64,000 bases of DNA from Cadophora sp. MPI-SDFR-AT-0126 (GCA_020747065.1 JAGMVK010000004.1:1922001-1986000), one strand, 5' to 3'. Shown: positions 30,884 through 43,770, numbered from the stretch's first letter. Numbers and translations: made by a program. Notes: generated by a model from the sequence alone, not told the origin.

Positions 30884-33004
30884 ATGAAGTGTGTTATCCC
30901 TCAAGATCGAGCTGTCCTGGTGGGCACCATGGCAGCATGCACAGGAGATAGATCTGATGCGTTACAACAGCTTCTCTCAGGTCCTATTCAAATTGATGCC
31001 CTTGTAGGTGACTACTTGGCAGAGATCAACCTTTCCTGGAGAGCGGCAGAATTGGAGAAAGATGAGGCGGCTGGATTCGATCAGGGCTTTATTGAAAGTC
31101 TCAGGAAGGCGGAAAGTGGTTTGAGGAAAAGATTGGGAGCTGGGACGTTTCCCCGAATTGCCGTCAATGCCGGAGCATTGAATCCTAAGCAGCTTGCCAT
31201 GAATGTACGGGCGTACCTATCAGAAGCATTTGGCAACGAGGGCCAAAACTTGGTCGTCGCATACGTGACAGGTGACAATGTAATTGAGACTTTGCGAAAG
31301 CCGGAGGTGCTTGCAGAAATCCGACACTTGAGTGACGGGACGACATTGACGAGCTGGGGTCATGAACCGGTAGTGGCAAATGCGTATATTGGACAATGGG
31401 GAATTGTCGAGGCTCTACGTGCTGGAGCAGCCATTGTAATCTCTGGAAGGACTACGGACGCCAGCACGATTCAGGCAGTTGCTAGCTGGTGGTATGGATG
31501 GGATGAATACAACTATGAAAAGCTTGCACTCGGACTGATTGCAGGACATCTAATTGAGTGTGGACACTATGTGGTTAGTATGTCCTTGATCTGATTGACT
31601 TATACCTATTGCTTTGTGGCGCTGACATTGCGCAGACTGGAGGCAACTTCTGTGGATTCAGACACATTGAAGATTATTTCGACCTTGCCATGCCAATAGC
31701 GGAAATACACCAAGATTTTGTAGTGGTGACCAAACGTGAGTCCATACAATCGTAGTGCGGAGTAAAGTAATCTTAATGTCATCTAGAGCCTGGGCAGAAT
31801 GGCGTGGTCGATGTCGATACTGTCAGATCCCAGATTCTCTATGAGATCCAAGGTCACTTTTATTATAATCCGGTTTGTCAAAGATGCTATTATGAAAGAA
31901 AATCTCCCTAAGCTTATACACAGGATGTTATTGCCGATTTCAGCAATATCACGGTTTTTGAAGATGGTCGAGACCGTGTGAAAGTGACAGGAGTAAGGGG
32001 CCAGCCACCTCCGCTTACCTTGAAAGTTTCCATTCAAGGCTATGCTGGCTACCAGGCCGAGTTCTGCGCTGTTGCCATTGGGTCTGAAATAGAAGCCAAA
32101 GCCAGATCCCTGGAGAAACAGATCAGACATGTCTTCAATGTTGAGGCAAGATTGAAAGGCGGGCCAGCAGCTCTACAGTCTTTCAGCTTCCAATGTCTCG
32201 GTGGATCCGGCACCGAGAATGCTCCAAGTGAGAACGCCGCGACGGCGATAATTCGGATTCTGGCTCGGGCAAAAGATGCTGCTTCTCTCTCGCCGAAAAA
32301 TTTCAGTGGTCTGATCATAGAAAATCTATGTCAAGCATATCCCGGATTCACACCCCATTTGGAATACCAACGAACGGGAACTCCTCGTCCGTATCTTTCT
32401 TACTTCCCAGCTTTGATCCCTCGAAAGTACCTGGAGCCCATGGGAGTACACTTCTTATCCAGCAGCCCCTCACGAATCATTGACAACCCTGCATCAACAT
32501 TGTCTGTACCTAACTTACCAAGGCAGCGGAATTACGAGCCCACACAATCTGGAAACCTCGCTCGCTTTGGGCCAACAGTGATGGTGCCTCTAGGTCACCA
32601 AATTTTTGGACGATCGGGTGATAAAGGCGCAAATGTCAATGTTGGGTTCTTTCCTCAAGGCGACTCATCTGAGGAGTGGGACTGGCTTCGCTCCTTTCTC
32701 ACCACAGAAAGACTGCTCAGTTTGCTGGGTGATGATGCATCGGCTGTGCAGAGAAGTGAGCGTGTTGAGTTTCCTAATATGCGTGCTATTCATTTTGTGT
32801 TGTTTGGCCTCCTTGGAGAGGGAGTTACAAACACGAATAGAATAGATGCGTTGGGAAAGGTCAGTTAATGCAATCTTATAAATGACAGCTTTCCGGGAGA
32901 GGCTAATCATTTTGATACGTTACCAGGGCATTGCAGAATACCTGCGATCGAAAATCGTTCCATATCCGGAAGCATTTTATCGAGGCTTTGAAAAGCGGAT
33001 CTGA
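30884..33004 (+). CDS. AtuA-like protein (DUF1446, acyclic terpene utilisation family)
   Basis: Five exons fit: 30884-31573, 31636-31735, 31787-31872, 31924-32859 and 32927-33004; 629 residues. Introns are 62, 51, 51 and 67 bases. The N-terminal DUF1446/AtuA region has IDALVGDYLAEINLSW, then the block INAGAL-like NAGALNPKQLA, ISGRTTDAS and TGGNFCGF. It continues with VSIQGYAGYQAEF and the C-terminal AtuA-like domain FGRSGDKGANVNVGFFPQ. Bacterial AtuA is encoded in terpene (citronellol/geraniol) degradation clusters next to a carboxylase. Its chemistry is not settled, and no carboxylase is seen here. The expected product is cytosolic. The neighbouring divergent MBL hydrolase may act on the same small molecule (inference). 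Confidence 0.88.
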
Positions 33005-33238
33005 TAGGCGCACTTCATCAAACTTGTATGCGATCAAGAGTATTCATATGTAAATATTGAGGCTACTGTTTGCCCCGCTCGTGAATCATAGCCTTTCAAT
33101 GCACAACCATACTGACTTTTTGATCACGTTAATGTTAGACGCGAATTAGGGTCACACAAGTCGTCGGAAATGATTTGGAGTACAGAATAAAAAGGCGTAT
33201 TTGTTGCATAGTATCGATGTTTGTTCCGAGTCTCGGAT

Positions 33239-35857
33239 CTAGGACTTACTGTTCATGATAAATCTGATATTAAGCAAATCCATACCCTCCTCCCCCTGAG
33301 CATCATCTAGTTCTCCTACTAGATTATTATCTAGATACTTTGCTCGTAAGTCACGAATATTCTCCGACTCGTCAAGTTGACCGCGATCCAACTTGATAAT
33401 GAGATGTTTCATAATCCGCGGAATCCTCATCGACCACACCTTCAGTCGCTTCCCAGTGACAAGTTGAATCTGCTTTTTTTCTTCGCTATTAAGAAGTCGG
33501 CCTAGAAACCAATACGCGATGGCGCGATCACGATACAGACCACTTGACATGGAAGACAACGAGTTTGAGGCTGTAGTATTCCAATTCGACTTCCATGAGT
33601 TCAAAGCGTGATCAGCGACATCGTTGTTTTCCTTCGCTAGTTGCTGGATGACGACTGATTCAGCTTGACCAACACCACGCGATCGATTGTCGAACTGCTG
33701 CCTTTCCCATATGAAAACCAGGATTCCTATTTTACCTATCAGAACTCCTGAAACTGAGTATAAGTAAATTGTTTGCCCACCATGCAGCACAATGAAGCTC
33801 CCCATCACGCTATACAGGCCAAGGCAATCTGTCGCAGTCACTGAAAGAAGCGACGATATCACGATAGGAAACTGAAAGGTTGTCAGATCGGCACAATAGG
33901 CCATAGCGTTCTTCCAATCTGTGGAATCAGTTGCTCTGAAGACGTTCTCGTGGCAAGGAAGCCGCAGACGAACGTCATATGCATTCAAGTTGGGTCGCTC
34001 CCCGAAGAACACCGTTCGCATTGCGTCTAGGAGGTAGATCGTAAATGCTGTCCTAAAAGATTACAGAGTCAGTCAGGAGTCGGCTAGGACTATGATCTCT
34101 AATCTGACGCACCGCCGTCTTGATTCTTGATAAGCCCAGTCTCTCCACTCGATCGATGGGATTTCAACCAAGTCCGAAATTTCCTCAAAATAACCACCCG
34201 CTCTAGCAAAATCTACTAGACGTCGGAAATCGAAGCCCGTTGGACGCTTGTTCGGGAAGTAGCAAGTGTCCAGCAACCCAAGAAGGTACAAAGCTTGCAA
34301 GTCCTCAAGGCTAATTCGGTAGCTCTCTTCTGTACTCTCGGTCTGAATGTCCCTTCATTTAAGCCCTGCTATCACGGTAGGAAGCTTTTCAGGAGAGCGT
34401 ACCTGATAAGATGACCAGATAAGATTACTTGCTACATCGCACAACTCTCGTGAAACACTGTCCTGGATACTCGGATTTTGCGAGTATTTGGCTCCGATGA
34501 GAACCATCGCAAAAATGAGAGGGGTGGATGATGCCGCCATGCTCCAGGTAGGCAGATGGAGGAGTGGGGTATGATGATGGAAATGACTGAAGTATGACCG
34601 CAGGAATACGCGCATCCTCTCACAACTAAGGAAGTCGTAATGTTGTTGTTTCCCAGTCCCAGATGTTTGGAAGAAGTTGAAAATGACAGATCTGTGACCC
34701 TCAAGAGGATCTAACTGACTAATGTTCAATCCGTTCGGCAAATTCTGTGAAATTTCTGGTGAGTTGGTGGTTAAATCTGCAGACTGTGATCCAGGAATTG
34801 TTCCCTGGCTGTTCTCGACATCCAAGAAGCTTCCCACAAAATTACCAGCCACTTCGAAGTTTTCACCCTCTAGAGGATCGTCAAACATTGTTCGAAACAT
34901 CATAAAATCGAATTGATCGAGCTGGAACGATGCATCCGCGAAGCTTTCAGGCGTGTGGCCTAACATCATGCCATTTAGGTCATATTGTGGGTGAGTCTGA
35001 GAAATTTGGTTTGTAGATCCTTCATGCGGGTGCTGCTGCCGCTGTGAGTTGTTTGTGTTCTCTTCACTTCGAATATCTGTTCTAGCAAGAGCGACATCAT
35101 CGTAGCCTTCGCATGAAGATTGTAGGCCGAAAGGCTCGTCGGAAAAGGCAACCAGCGGAGAGGTACCAGAAGCTGCGGAAGATCTTTGCGGCCCAGAATC
35201 AACAACCCTATCCTCATTTGAGGAAAGAGGAGTTGTCGATGTGTATCTTTCACCAACATTGCCAAATGCACATCGAGCTCCTATGGCAATGCAACGCTCG
35301 CACCTTGGGCTGCCAGTACACTTCGATTTGGCCTCGCGACACTCTTGACATGCCCGACGAGGAGTTGGCGCTTTGGGCTCGAACTGGAAGTTCGCAGCTC
35401 TTGCTAATTTGCACGATCGACGATGACGATTGAGGACGTCACTGGGTCTACTGTTAGTGTCCTGAGACGGTACCTATCGATATGGAAGTACTATGATACT
35501 TTAAACTTACCCACGTGAAAACCCCTTTCCACATGCTTCGCATCGATGCGGCCTTCGCTGCTCGTGTGCCGAAGCATGCCGATTCAGATGCTCCTGCCGC
35601 TGAAAGATAGCACTGCAGTATTTGCAGACGTAGGTATTAGCGGTTGTTTTGCGAGGACGGCCTCGTGTAGCAGTTCCGGAAGTTGATTTCGGGGGTGCTG
35701 GCGGTGGCGATGGAGAGCCAGCCAACCGTGCAGGATTGAATGTTTTTGCGGCGTACCTACTCGAAGTCGGAGGATTCTGGATGCTAATGCTGGTGCCAGG
35801 AGCATAATCAGAGATTGGAGGCGACGGCGGCGGCGGCGGTGGGGAACCACTATCCAT
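33239..35857 (-). CDS. Dual C2H2 + Zn2Cys6 transcription factor, fungal-specific TF domain
   Basis: Four exons fit: 35511-35857, 34403-35441, 34113-34342 and 33239-34052; 809 residues. The Pro-rich N-terminus is followed by an AT-hook-like RGRPRK (65-70). Next come a C2H2 finger (Cys78, Cys81, His94, His98) and a second C2HC-type finger (Cys106, Cys109, His122, Cys126) split by intron 1. A complete Zn2Cys6 cluster (Cys147-Cys173, spacing 2-6-5-2-6) follows: ACQECREAKSKC, then PRCERCIAIGARC. From about residue 300 the fungal-specific transcription factor domain starts (FLRSYFSHFHHHTPLLHLP). The gene is convergent with the AtuA-like gene and upstream of the oxygenase/MFS block, so it is the obvious candidate regulator of this region (inference). 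The acceptor of intron 1 was chosen because it restores canonical finger spacing. Confidence 0.88.
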
Positions 35858-37737
35858 CCTACTTTGTTGTATTTACTGACCATGGGACGGTAGACGTCTC
35901 TGCGTGAGCAGCGAATGTGATTTAGACTTGTAATGAGCATACAGTATTGTATTATTGCGGGGGCCCGGAGCACCCCATATACATCAAGTCGTCGGGGAGG
36001 AACGCGGCTGCACTGGTAACTGTAAATATGTACCCCGCAATCTACGTCTGTGGGGATGGGCTGGTGGGGTAGCAACAGCAACCAGCGACACAGCGGTGTC
36101 TCAGATTTTGGTTTGACCTGAAGACCCAATTAACAATCCAGTAGTTCCAGGAAATTACCCAGATTACGAAAGCATTCTACAAAAACTAAATACCAGCTTC
36201 CTAGAAAACTGATTGCGAAATGCCTGTTGTTTCGAACTAAGCGAGGTCTCACGGTCTATCTTCGCGGACTAAACTTACAAACAAACACTAGCGGAAACAT
36301 ATCTATAACCAGACCCGTCAATACTCTTGACCAAAAGTCCAAGCCTCTCCTCAACTTCCCTGAATTGTGAATTTTCAGAGTGCACCCGATCTGCTACCTC
36401 CGGAAACCTATACCTTTCCAATATGCGCATCGTACAGAGGTACAATGGTCAAGTGTTGTCCCCTGTCGACTGGGGGGCCCCCAGGATTCGGATTTTGATG
36501 CCCTAGAATTCTATCAATTCTGAAGATAAATTCCTAGAAAAAACTTTAGAATACTCATGAAGACAAGTGGAACGTAGGGGAAGAGTTTTTTATGTCTTTT
36601 CCCTGTTGTTGTGGTTGTTTTGCAAGGGGAAACTTTTGACACTAAAATGACAAGGGACAACACTTAACCGCTGTACCTCCGTAGGAAGATCCTCTGGAAG
36701 TTGTTACAAGACCAAAGCACCAAGTAAGCTAGGTTGTCTGTTTGCTCTGTTTTTATGTATTCGATGTGCTTGGAAAGTACAGGTAGTACTTTCTCCCGAC
36801 AATTGCCATTTTAAAGCTGAGGACTTTGAGCATGACGATCCATTCATTGTCTCTTTCCCAATCGGGATATTTCAGTCTCAATATCACTCCACCCAGCAAG
36901 AATATCGAACATGTCGACTTTGGCTTTGCTCTCGGACAGATATTGCTTTTGAGTAAAACTGCTGTTTTTCGACACGTTACTGGGGTCTGTGACTGGATCA
37001 ATTTGGCTGAGCTGCTCATATCTCATGAGAATGTATAAAGTTATCTCTTATTCATGATTTAAAGGGCTGCCTCGACTTCTATCATTAAGAGTCAGTTCAA
37101 TTGTCGCAATGAACCATGAAGATAATGCTCATCCATGTGGATGAAGAGAAGATCATCTTCTCTGTCATCCTGAAGCTGCAACACCAAGATATCGGCCTTC
37201 TTTCACCTTTTTGCCAATCATGAAGATTTGCTAGTAACTGCTTCATCTATAATGGCATACGTGTCAGCTTTCCTGAGGATATGACGTCGAACTTTATTAA
37301 TCACAATATTCGGGGTCGGCTCTTATTTGATTAGAGTTCAGATCATGGCTGACAAGTTGGAGCGTTGCCATTGCCTAATTTTTGCCGACATTCTGGTGAC
37401 GGTGAGAGATATGTCTTGTTAAATCTCGGTACAAAATCGAGGAAGATGAGTTTGACGGAAGCTTAACTTATAAGGGTGATTCCGGGAAGCCCGCAGCCTT
37501 TGCTGCAGGACACTTCCGATAGCGACAAAATTCAACAATTGATATTAATTACGCCATAGTGGGGATTATTCTCTTCTCAGAATAATTTGGCCTTCCATAG
37601 AAAGATTCAATAAGCACAGGACGGGCTAGGTGGGCGTGGGCTCGGCTCAAGCGATGAAGCAAGTGGCGAATCTGCGCACGCAATAGATGCTAGATCGTAT
37701 ATAAGAACAAACCTCCTTTGCTCACAAGTACTACGGG
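35858..37737. other. Gene-free region upstream of the regulator
   Basis: Nearly 1.9 kb with only short, featureless open frames (36753-37019 minus, 36826-37038 plus on the opposite strand). A GGGGGCCCCC-like palindrome lies at about 36475-36482. Nothing is supported as a gene. Confidence 0.45.
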
Positions 37738-38739
37738 CTACTTAAAATATAGAACGGCTCGTATCTCAACGCTTTGCCTCGGAACAGCTCCCTCTTCATT
37801 GTTATGAAACGAGCAGTGAGGTACCCGCCATCCCTTTTCCTTCTCCGAATCAAATAATCGAAAAACCAGTAGCTCATCCTTCGTCATATCGCTAAAATAA
37901 AACCACTCATGTGATGGGTTGTACACGAATATTGTGCCTTCTGGATACATTGGATCATGAGGGACTTCTGCAGGAATGTTGTTGCGATCTGGCAAAGTAT
38001 CCGTGTATACCAATCCATTCGCCACGCCTTCCTCGTCCTTGACAGATGCACCGTTGCAGACGGCGAGCGGCCAGTCTTGCGGTCCTGGACTGATGGCTCG
38101 CCACATGTTAATGAACATAAACCTTTTGTAACTGTATCCTCCTGCCCCGTGTTTTCCTAAGAAGTCATCCGCAAGTGCTTGGGCTCGTCGCGGGGTGAAG
38201 TCGACGTGAACGTCGGATGCTGGTGGCTGCTCGTTGGGGTTTCCAGTCAATACAGACGCAGCTTTTGCTCGACGGACGACTGGCCCAAAAACAATGGCTT
38301 TGTCCGATCCTGTGAGGTCCGATATGAATTTATGAATTTCTGGCGTATACATGTCTTCCACTTGCTTGACATCCGTCCAATCATTCACCTAGTGTAGTAA
38401 AATATCAGTACTATGTCTCTAACGATCTCGGGATTTGCTCTTTGGTACTTTCAGCAGAGTGTAAATGACATTGATCTCTTGATGAAAAAAGGTGCTTGCC
38501 TTTGAATGATGGTTTGCGAGGAAGAATCCTGTCTTGTTGATCGCAAACTTGGCCTGGATATTACGACCGTCGCGTATGATCACATTTCGTGACTCGTATT
38601 GACCAGTGTTGATCTCAGCTCCTGGGGCTACATATCGTCGGTTGAGCTTAGAAGTTGGTTTGATGTAATCCAAAGATCCAATACGATCCTTGGATCCCAA
38701 TTCTGAAGCGCGGATGTTCGCGAAAGTAGTAGTCGCCAT
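37738..38739 (-). CDS. CmcJ/AsaB-like 2-oxoglutarate/Fe(II) oxygenase
   Basis: Exons are 38500-38739 and 37738-38388; 296 residues. Family conservation places the splice after AAG at a GC donor (AAG|GCAAGC). It joins ANHHSK to VNDWTDVKQVEDMYTPEI, as in CmcJ/AsaB/GA4-desaturase relatives, where the same region reads as a continuous block. A GT-donor variant would insert residues not seen in the family. Core motifs are VHVDFTPRRAQ (the first metal His and Asp), FINMWRAISPGPQDWPLAVC, WFYFSDMTKDELLVFRLFDS and a late PHCSFHN supplying the distal His. Members hydroxylate or desaturate secondary metabolites in the cytosol. The gene is followed on the same strand by the MFS transporter's 3' end, 852 bases away. 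Confidence 0.86.
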
Positions 38740-39590
38740 GATGGACCGGGTTATGTGTCGAAATGTCGAAAATATAGAGGTTGGAGAAAGTGTGATAGCC
38801 TAAAGAACTTGAGCAGCCGTGGTACGCTGCCGCAATGACACGCTCCTACCCCATCATTTCAGATAGCTTCGCACATGCGTGCAGCCCATACTCATTACTG
38901 TCTTTCCACCTCATTAAGATAACACGTGTATGCTGAGCGCTGGGTGGTAAATGTGGAGGACTGCCGAGAGAAGATGAAATAGGATGTGGGGTTGTCACAA
39001 GTCTGCGGGGTAGAGTTTGTGGAGGCGGGGTTGAATTACAGAGACGCCTCCTTCTGAAATAAATCTAATCACTCGACGTGCTGACACAAAACCGGAAGCG
39101 GCAACTCTGTATCAATCAAGCATGTGCGTTTTCGTTGTTGTTTTGGTTCACGGCGATTGATAAAGAACAAGTCTTCACAATAAATCGATGTGATGAGCCC
39201 AGCATTATAATATTCGAGGGGTAAATGGTTGCTTTCATCCGATGAGTGTCCAAGAGGGAAATATTGAGTATCACTGATAGTATTGAGTCTCACGGAACTC
39301 TCACTACTGATGGGAGGAGTGGGTTCACATAAAACTGAATTCGAGGTCCCCACTTGAGCATACTATCGTGCAGCGGTGACAAATTTGATTACAACAATGC
39401 CGAGCATGATTCGCAGGACTGAAACGGGATTAGTTGACTCTCAATCGTCGAATAATGTATATTGATGTCAATATTTGTGAGTAATAAAAGCTGTGTAGTA
39501 CATACAGCAGACTTTGTCTGCACCCACCACGACAACGTAACGATGGCTTAGATCATGGTTAAGTCTGTTTTGGAATTGATCCTTAAGAGC
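38740..39590. other. Intergenic region
   Basis: This is upstream of the oxygenase and downstream of the MFS gene. A minus-strand open frame at 39069-39353 has no domain. Nothing is supported. Confidence 0.4.
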
Positions 39591-41613
39591 TCAACGAGCC
39601 TCACCGGCATAGTATTGCAGGGCGTTTAGAGCTGGAGAGGTTTGGATCCATTCCCGGCCTCGTTTCCCAGCAATATACATCGGGATAGACAGAAGCGCAA
39701 TGAACGTATTCAAGCCGCCGAGAATGCTGAAGGTCTCCTTGACACCTCTCGCAGCGATCCAGTCATTGATAAACCTGAAGTTTCATGTTATAAGCAAGTG
39801 ATTTCATAATCTGAAAGGCAACCTTCTGTTGTAGACGTACCATGTAAATGCATAAACGATCACCGACTTAGCAATGTTGAGGGTGATCAAAGATTCAGAA
39901 GCCACAAACGGGTGGCAGTCGACCACATACGCAATGAATGTAACGTTGCCGAAGATCGAAGCACCGTTGATCATACCCATGAACATCGTGAATCCAAACC
40001 AATGATCTCCTGCGGCAACACTCAGACCAAAGCCAACGAAGCCCATGGTTCCGAAGAATAAGTACAAGATTACCACCCAAAGACGGAATTCCGGTTCATA
40101 AATACCATTATTTTTCCTGTAAAGAATTGTGAGCAATACTACAAGGATTCTGACTAGCATACCAACCTTGAGAGCTTTTTGGCGAGCAAATCGCTAAGTG
40201 GCCCGGCGAGGAAAGATGTAATCAAGACCCAGGCGAATGCTGAAAGATAGACCAAGCCAACTTGAACCGCGTCAAAGAGATAAGGGGGGCCACTCAAGAC
40301 CTGAACCAGGGATATATTCAAGATAACCTAGACAGTCTATCAGGGACTTAGTCGTTTCGCCGAGGTTGATCACACTTACAGCCCAGTTAACGGTCATGGC
40401 GTAGCAAAATGAACCATAGAGGATGGCCGGGTATGACAGCAATGCGAAAGGTCGAATAAGACCTGCAGTACAATTAGTAATCGCCCGTTTCTTGCAGAAT
40501 CTTTAATTTTCGGATATATTTACTCTTGATCAAGTTGTCTTTCGAAAGCCGATGAGTCGGGAAGAGACTCAACTCTTGGACAAATGTTTTACGCGAACCT
40601 TGAAATTGCACCTGACCCCCATTTTCAGCTTGCTCAGCATGCATTGTCGGTGCCTCTTTCTCGGTATCGTCCTCCGCAATCATTGTTTCGATATTCGTGT
40701 CGTGCTTGTAATGTGTCTCAGGACAGAAAAAGAATAGCAAGATCGTGCAGATCCCGCTAAAGATAGCCAAGATCCCTGATGCTGCGTTAGCATGACGAGA
40801 TTTGAGAGTATGTACCCTTCCACGCACAGAATGCCCAGCGCCACCCCAAGTTGGTAGCGATGTACGCGCAGATTAAGGGTGCTAGGTTGGTTGGTCCAAG
40901 CTGGCACATCACCCAAGCGGCCGAATATTTCCCTCTCTGGTGGACGAAAAAGAGGTCTGCAATTGTGCCAGTCACGACGGCCTCAAAACTTATTACTCAG
41001 GTTAGAAATTAAGCCTCTCTGATGGGCTCAAGGAATGCTTACGGCCCAGCAGCAAAGCCTTGAATCGCCCGAGCACCAAGCAAAGACCCATAAGAATTGG
41101 CTTTAGCAGCCCAGATACAAGCTACCATCATCAGGATCATAGAAACGAGGAAGACAGGACGTTTGCCGAAATATGGAATGACCGCAGATGCCATCCAGAT
41201 GGAAGGAGCTGCCATCACAATCACGATGCCGTTCAATTGTGCCAATTTCGTAAAACTAGTATTGAACTCTTCGTTGAGGATGCCAAAGGATGAACCGAGC
41301 ATAGGACCAGGAACGCAGACCAGAGCGGTTCCAAAGCAAAGTACGGCGAAAGTCAGTTGTTTTTTCCATTCTGGCCAATTCTATTTCGGGTCAGCTGTTT
41401 CTTGGGCAGATTTGGTGACAGTGTTTCACTCACCAGCGGGTCATTCACATCGTTGCTGGGTTGGGGAATCAGGACAATGTTACCATTCTTTCCTGTTGCA
41501 GTCTTCAATGTCGCCCTGAGTCTATCGGAGATTCCGGAATTGGCGTCTTCATCCAGAAGCGAAGTTCCGAGAATTTGTTCAACAGACTTTGCATCTAATA
41601 CGCCTAAACCCAT
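39591..41613 (-). CDS. MFS transporter, DHA1/Hol1-like
   Basis: Eight exons fit: 41434-41613, 41043-41380, 40816-40988, 40524-40775, 40380-40462, 40167-40327, 39823-40116 and 39591-39774. They give 554 residues with introns of 40-61 bases, all phases consistent. The cytoplasmic N-terminus ends with NDPLNWPEWKKQ, a hallmark of the fungal drug:H+ antiporter group. Membrane segments follow in two sets of six, with PYFGKRPVFLVSM and GARAIQGFAAGP at helices 2-4. A central loop rich in Glu separates the halves (about residues 280-330). The motif GPLSDLLAKKLSR begins the second half. The role is proton-linked export or uptake of an amphiphilic or cationic small molecule at the plasma membrane. Its place between oxygenase and reductase genes suggests product export (inference). 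Confidence 0.88.
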
Positions 41614-42192
41614 GCTGGACGGCTGGTTGCTAGTATCTTGTGTGTAAAAGGTTGATGACGGACAAGTATGGCGAAAGGATGTTCAAGGTAGGCAGGGGCG
41701 TTTTAATCGAAATCAATTTCCTGTCTGTTGGATATTTCAGGATCATATGAATCCCGAATCTAAACTGTTCATACTCTTGAACTTAGCCACCCCCTCCCCA
41801 CATTGCTTTCTTTGTGGGGTAGTCCGGGGCATGACAGAACCCCAAATTTGCATTTGCGGAGAACCTCAACTAGAATTCGGCACTTAAGAACCATTGAAGA
41901 CGAGGTTAACAATGCGGGGTAATGGCAACTTGTGATCCTGAACATCGTTGTTCGCTCAATCAACGTCCTAGATCGTCATTGTGACCCCGCGGCTTGATAT
42001 ACCATATTGTTTGGAACATTGTTCCCACTCAGCGATAATTACAATACATAACGTAGACCCTCATGAGCAAAGCAAAACGACGATTTAATTCACAAAGCAC
42101 AATACTATCGTTGGCTTCGGCGTGACATTAAGATTTTGGACACTTGATAGATGAAGAATACAATCGTCGAACACATAAAAAAATTCCGTCTA
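41614..42192. other. Upstream region of the MFS gene
   Basis: 580 bases between the 3' end of the NmrA-like gene and the MFS start. Only short open frames; no site recognised. Confidence 0.4.
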
Positions 42193-43395
42193 TTATTTGT
42201 CAGACAGAGATTCGTAGACAGATCTTGAAGCATATCCCAAGTCAAAATTGACGTAGCTTGGGAACGGAGTGTCATCTTTGAGCTCAGTCGTTGCCGTCCA
42301 ATGCTTGTGCAGTCCATTTCTTGATTCCGCATCATCCACCAACGCTCGAGAGAAGTCAATGGTTGAAATTCCTTTCAGACGACCTTCAAGATCTTTTGGA
42401 TCGTGCTTCCACCAGCCTTGGTAATGTCCTACTTGCGGTTTCTCCGTAAGTGGCAAGTTATCGTAGCTAACGGTATACTCTTCTCCACCAGCACATGGTC
42501 GGTATAGAGCTGGCGGGGAGACGTAAGACCAGCTCCAAGAGGTATTCCCTTCAAAGAACATATAAGTCGTGCGGCCTGCCTTAACAAAGGTCTGACTGTA
42601 GTCTCCTTTGAATGCACTGTCAAGATATTCTCTCATGAACTTGTCTTCATCCTCTGTTGCGGTACCTGCCATTGATCTTTGCCTGACTGTTCGAAGTTTA
42701 CGGAGGCCCTCGCCAAGAGGACCTAGTCTCTCCTCCATATACTGAATCTGGGACTCGGAATCCGCAAAAGCCTGACGGAACTGAACGCATATCAGATATA
42801 TAGCTATTCCGAGGAAAAGTAGGATAACGAAAGCTCACTGCTCTCCAAAAGTGACCAGACTCGCCTGCATTCAGGTATGGTTCGATCAGTGGCAATTCGA
42901 GACTTCCTGCTCCACCAACCATGATGAAATATGGGACTTGAGATAGTCTCGCAGCTCGAACTATTTTCCGTGTCACCTCTACAAAAGGCACTTGGGTTGA
43001 AAGGCATTAGGTTCGGCTTTTGATATAATGAAGAGAATGCTGACTTCACATACTGTATAACAAAGCAGCGTGCCCTTGGCTATGAGGGCTGAACTCACTG
43101 TGTTTTGTCAATCATCTGGTACAGTAATTGAAATTATCGTATAGGAATGTATGTCCACTTACTTAAAGACAACATCAAAGCCTTTTAATTCTTCCATGAG
43201 CTCAGCAAAGGAGCATTCCACGATGTCGAACTTTCGAGGGTTGTACAACTCGTGTGATCCGAGTCTTTCTGGATTTCTAGCTAAGCCGGTGACCTTGTGA
43301 CCGCGGTTGACGAGTTCCACGCAGAGGTAGGAACCGCCATGGCCGGTTGCTCCGATGACAAGTGTCTTCAGCTGTTTCTTTTGTGGAGCTGGCAT
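42193..43395 (-). CDS. NmrA-like NAD(P)-binding protein (SDR-type Rossmann fold)
   Basis: Four exons fit: 43163-43395, 43054-43097, 42839-42990 and 42193-42780; 338 residues. The second exon is only 44 bases and was placed by family conservation: joined, it reads FNEFSPHSQGHAALLYMPF. Residues 9-20 hold the dinucleotide motif VIGATGHGG, then VTGLARNPERLG and YFIMVGGAGSLE. The C-terminal 190 residues have SWSWSYVSPPALY and YEIxYD-like TVSYDNLPL. There is no clear YxxxK catalytic pair, so it may be a redox sensor or an atypical reductase. It is divergent from the aldo-keto reductase, with 375 bases between starts. The longer frame upstream of 43395 (to 43746) is not family-like and was not used. 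Confidence 0.83.
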
Positions 43396-43770
43396 CTTGC
43401 CCTCGCATTCAAAAGTCCAGGCAGTGCAATTTCTTGCAGCATTGCTGGAGGCATTTCTTTTACCTTCCAAACCACAATTCGGAGAGGTGGTGGCGCCGAA
43501 GGTCGCCCGCAGACCTTCTCCAATATCTCCACCAAGCTCAACGCTTTTGGGGACAACTCTGCAGATACCTGTGTTCGGGGAGGTGAGATCGGGGAGGAGC
43601 TTTGGGAGTGTGGGGTACTGCGGGGTGACGCGCATGAAGAAGTGGCTAGGACAAGCAAACGGCGGCCTCAATTGTCGTGAAGTGCTTGAAGCGAGAGCAC
43701 AGGACAGAACGGCAACTTCTGCTACAAATATGTAGATAGCCAACATCCTGTAGCATAATTATCACCAATC
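43396..43770. promoter_or_regulatory. Shared divergent promoter region (NmrA-like / AKR)
   Basis: 375 bases between two divergent start codons, short enough for joint control. Overlapping open frames on both strands here are non-family sequence. No binding site is claimed. Confidence 0.4.

Noticed and set aside
36753..37038. Overlapping open frames on both strands
   Set aside because: Mutually antisense, no domain, no splice continuity, in an otherwise gene-free stretch.
43396..43746. N-terminal extension of the NmrA-like gene with a hydrophobic start
   Set aside because: The family begins at the Met at 43395; the extension is not family-like and falls in the divergent promoter.
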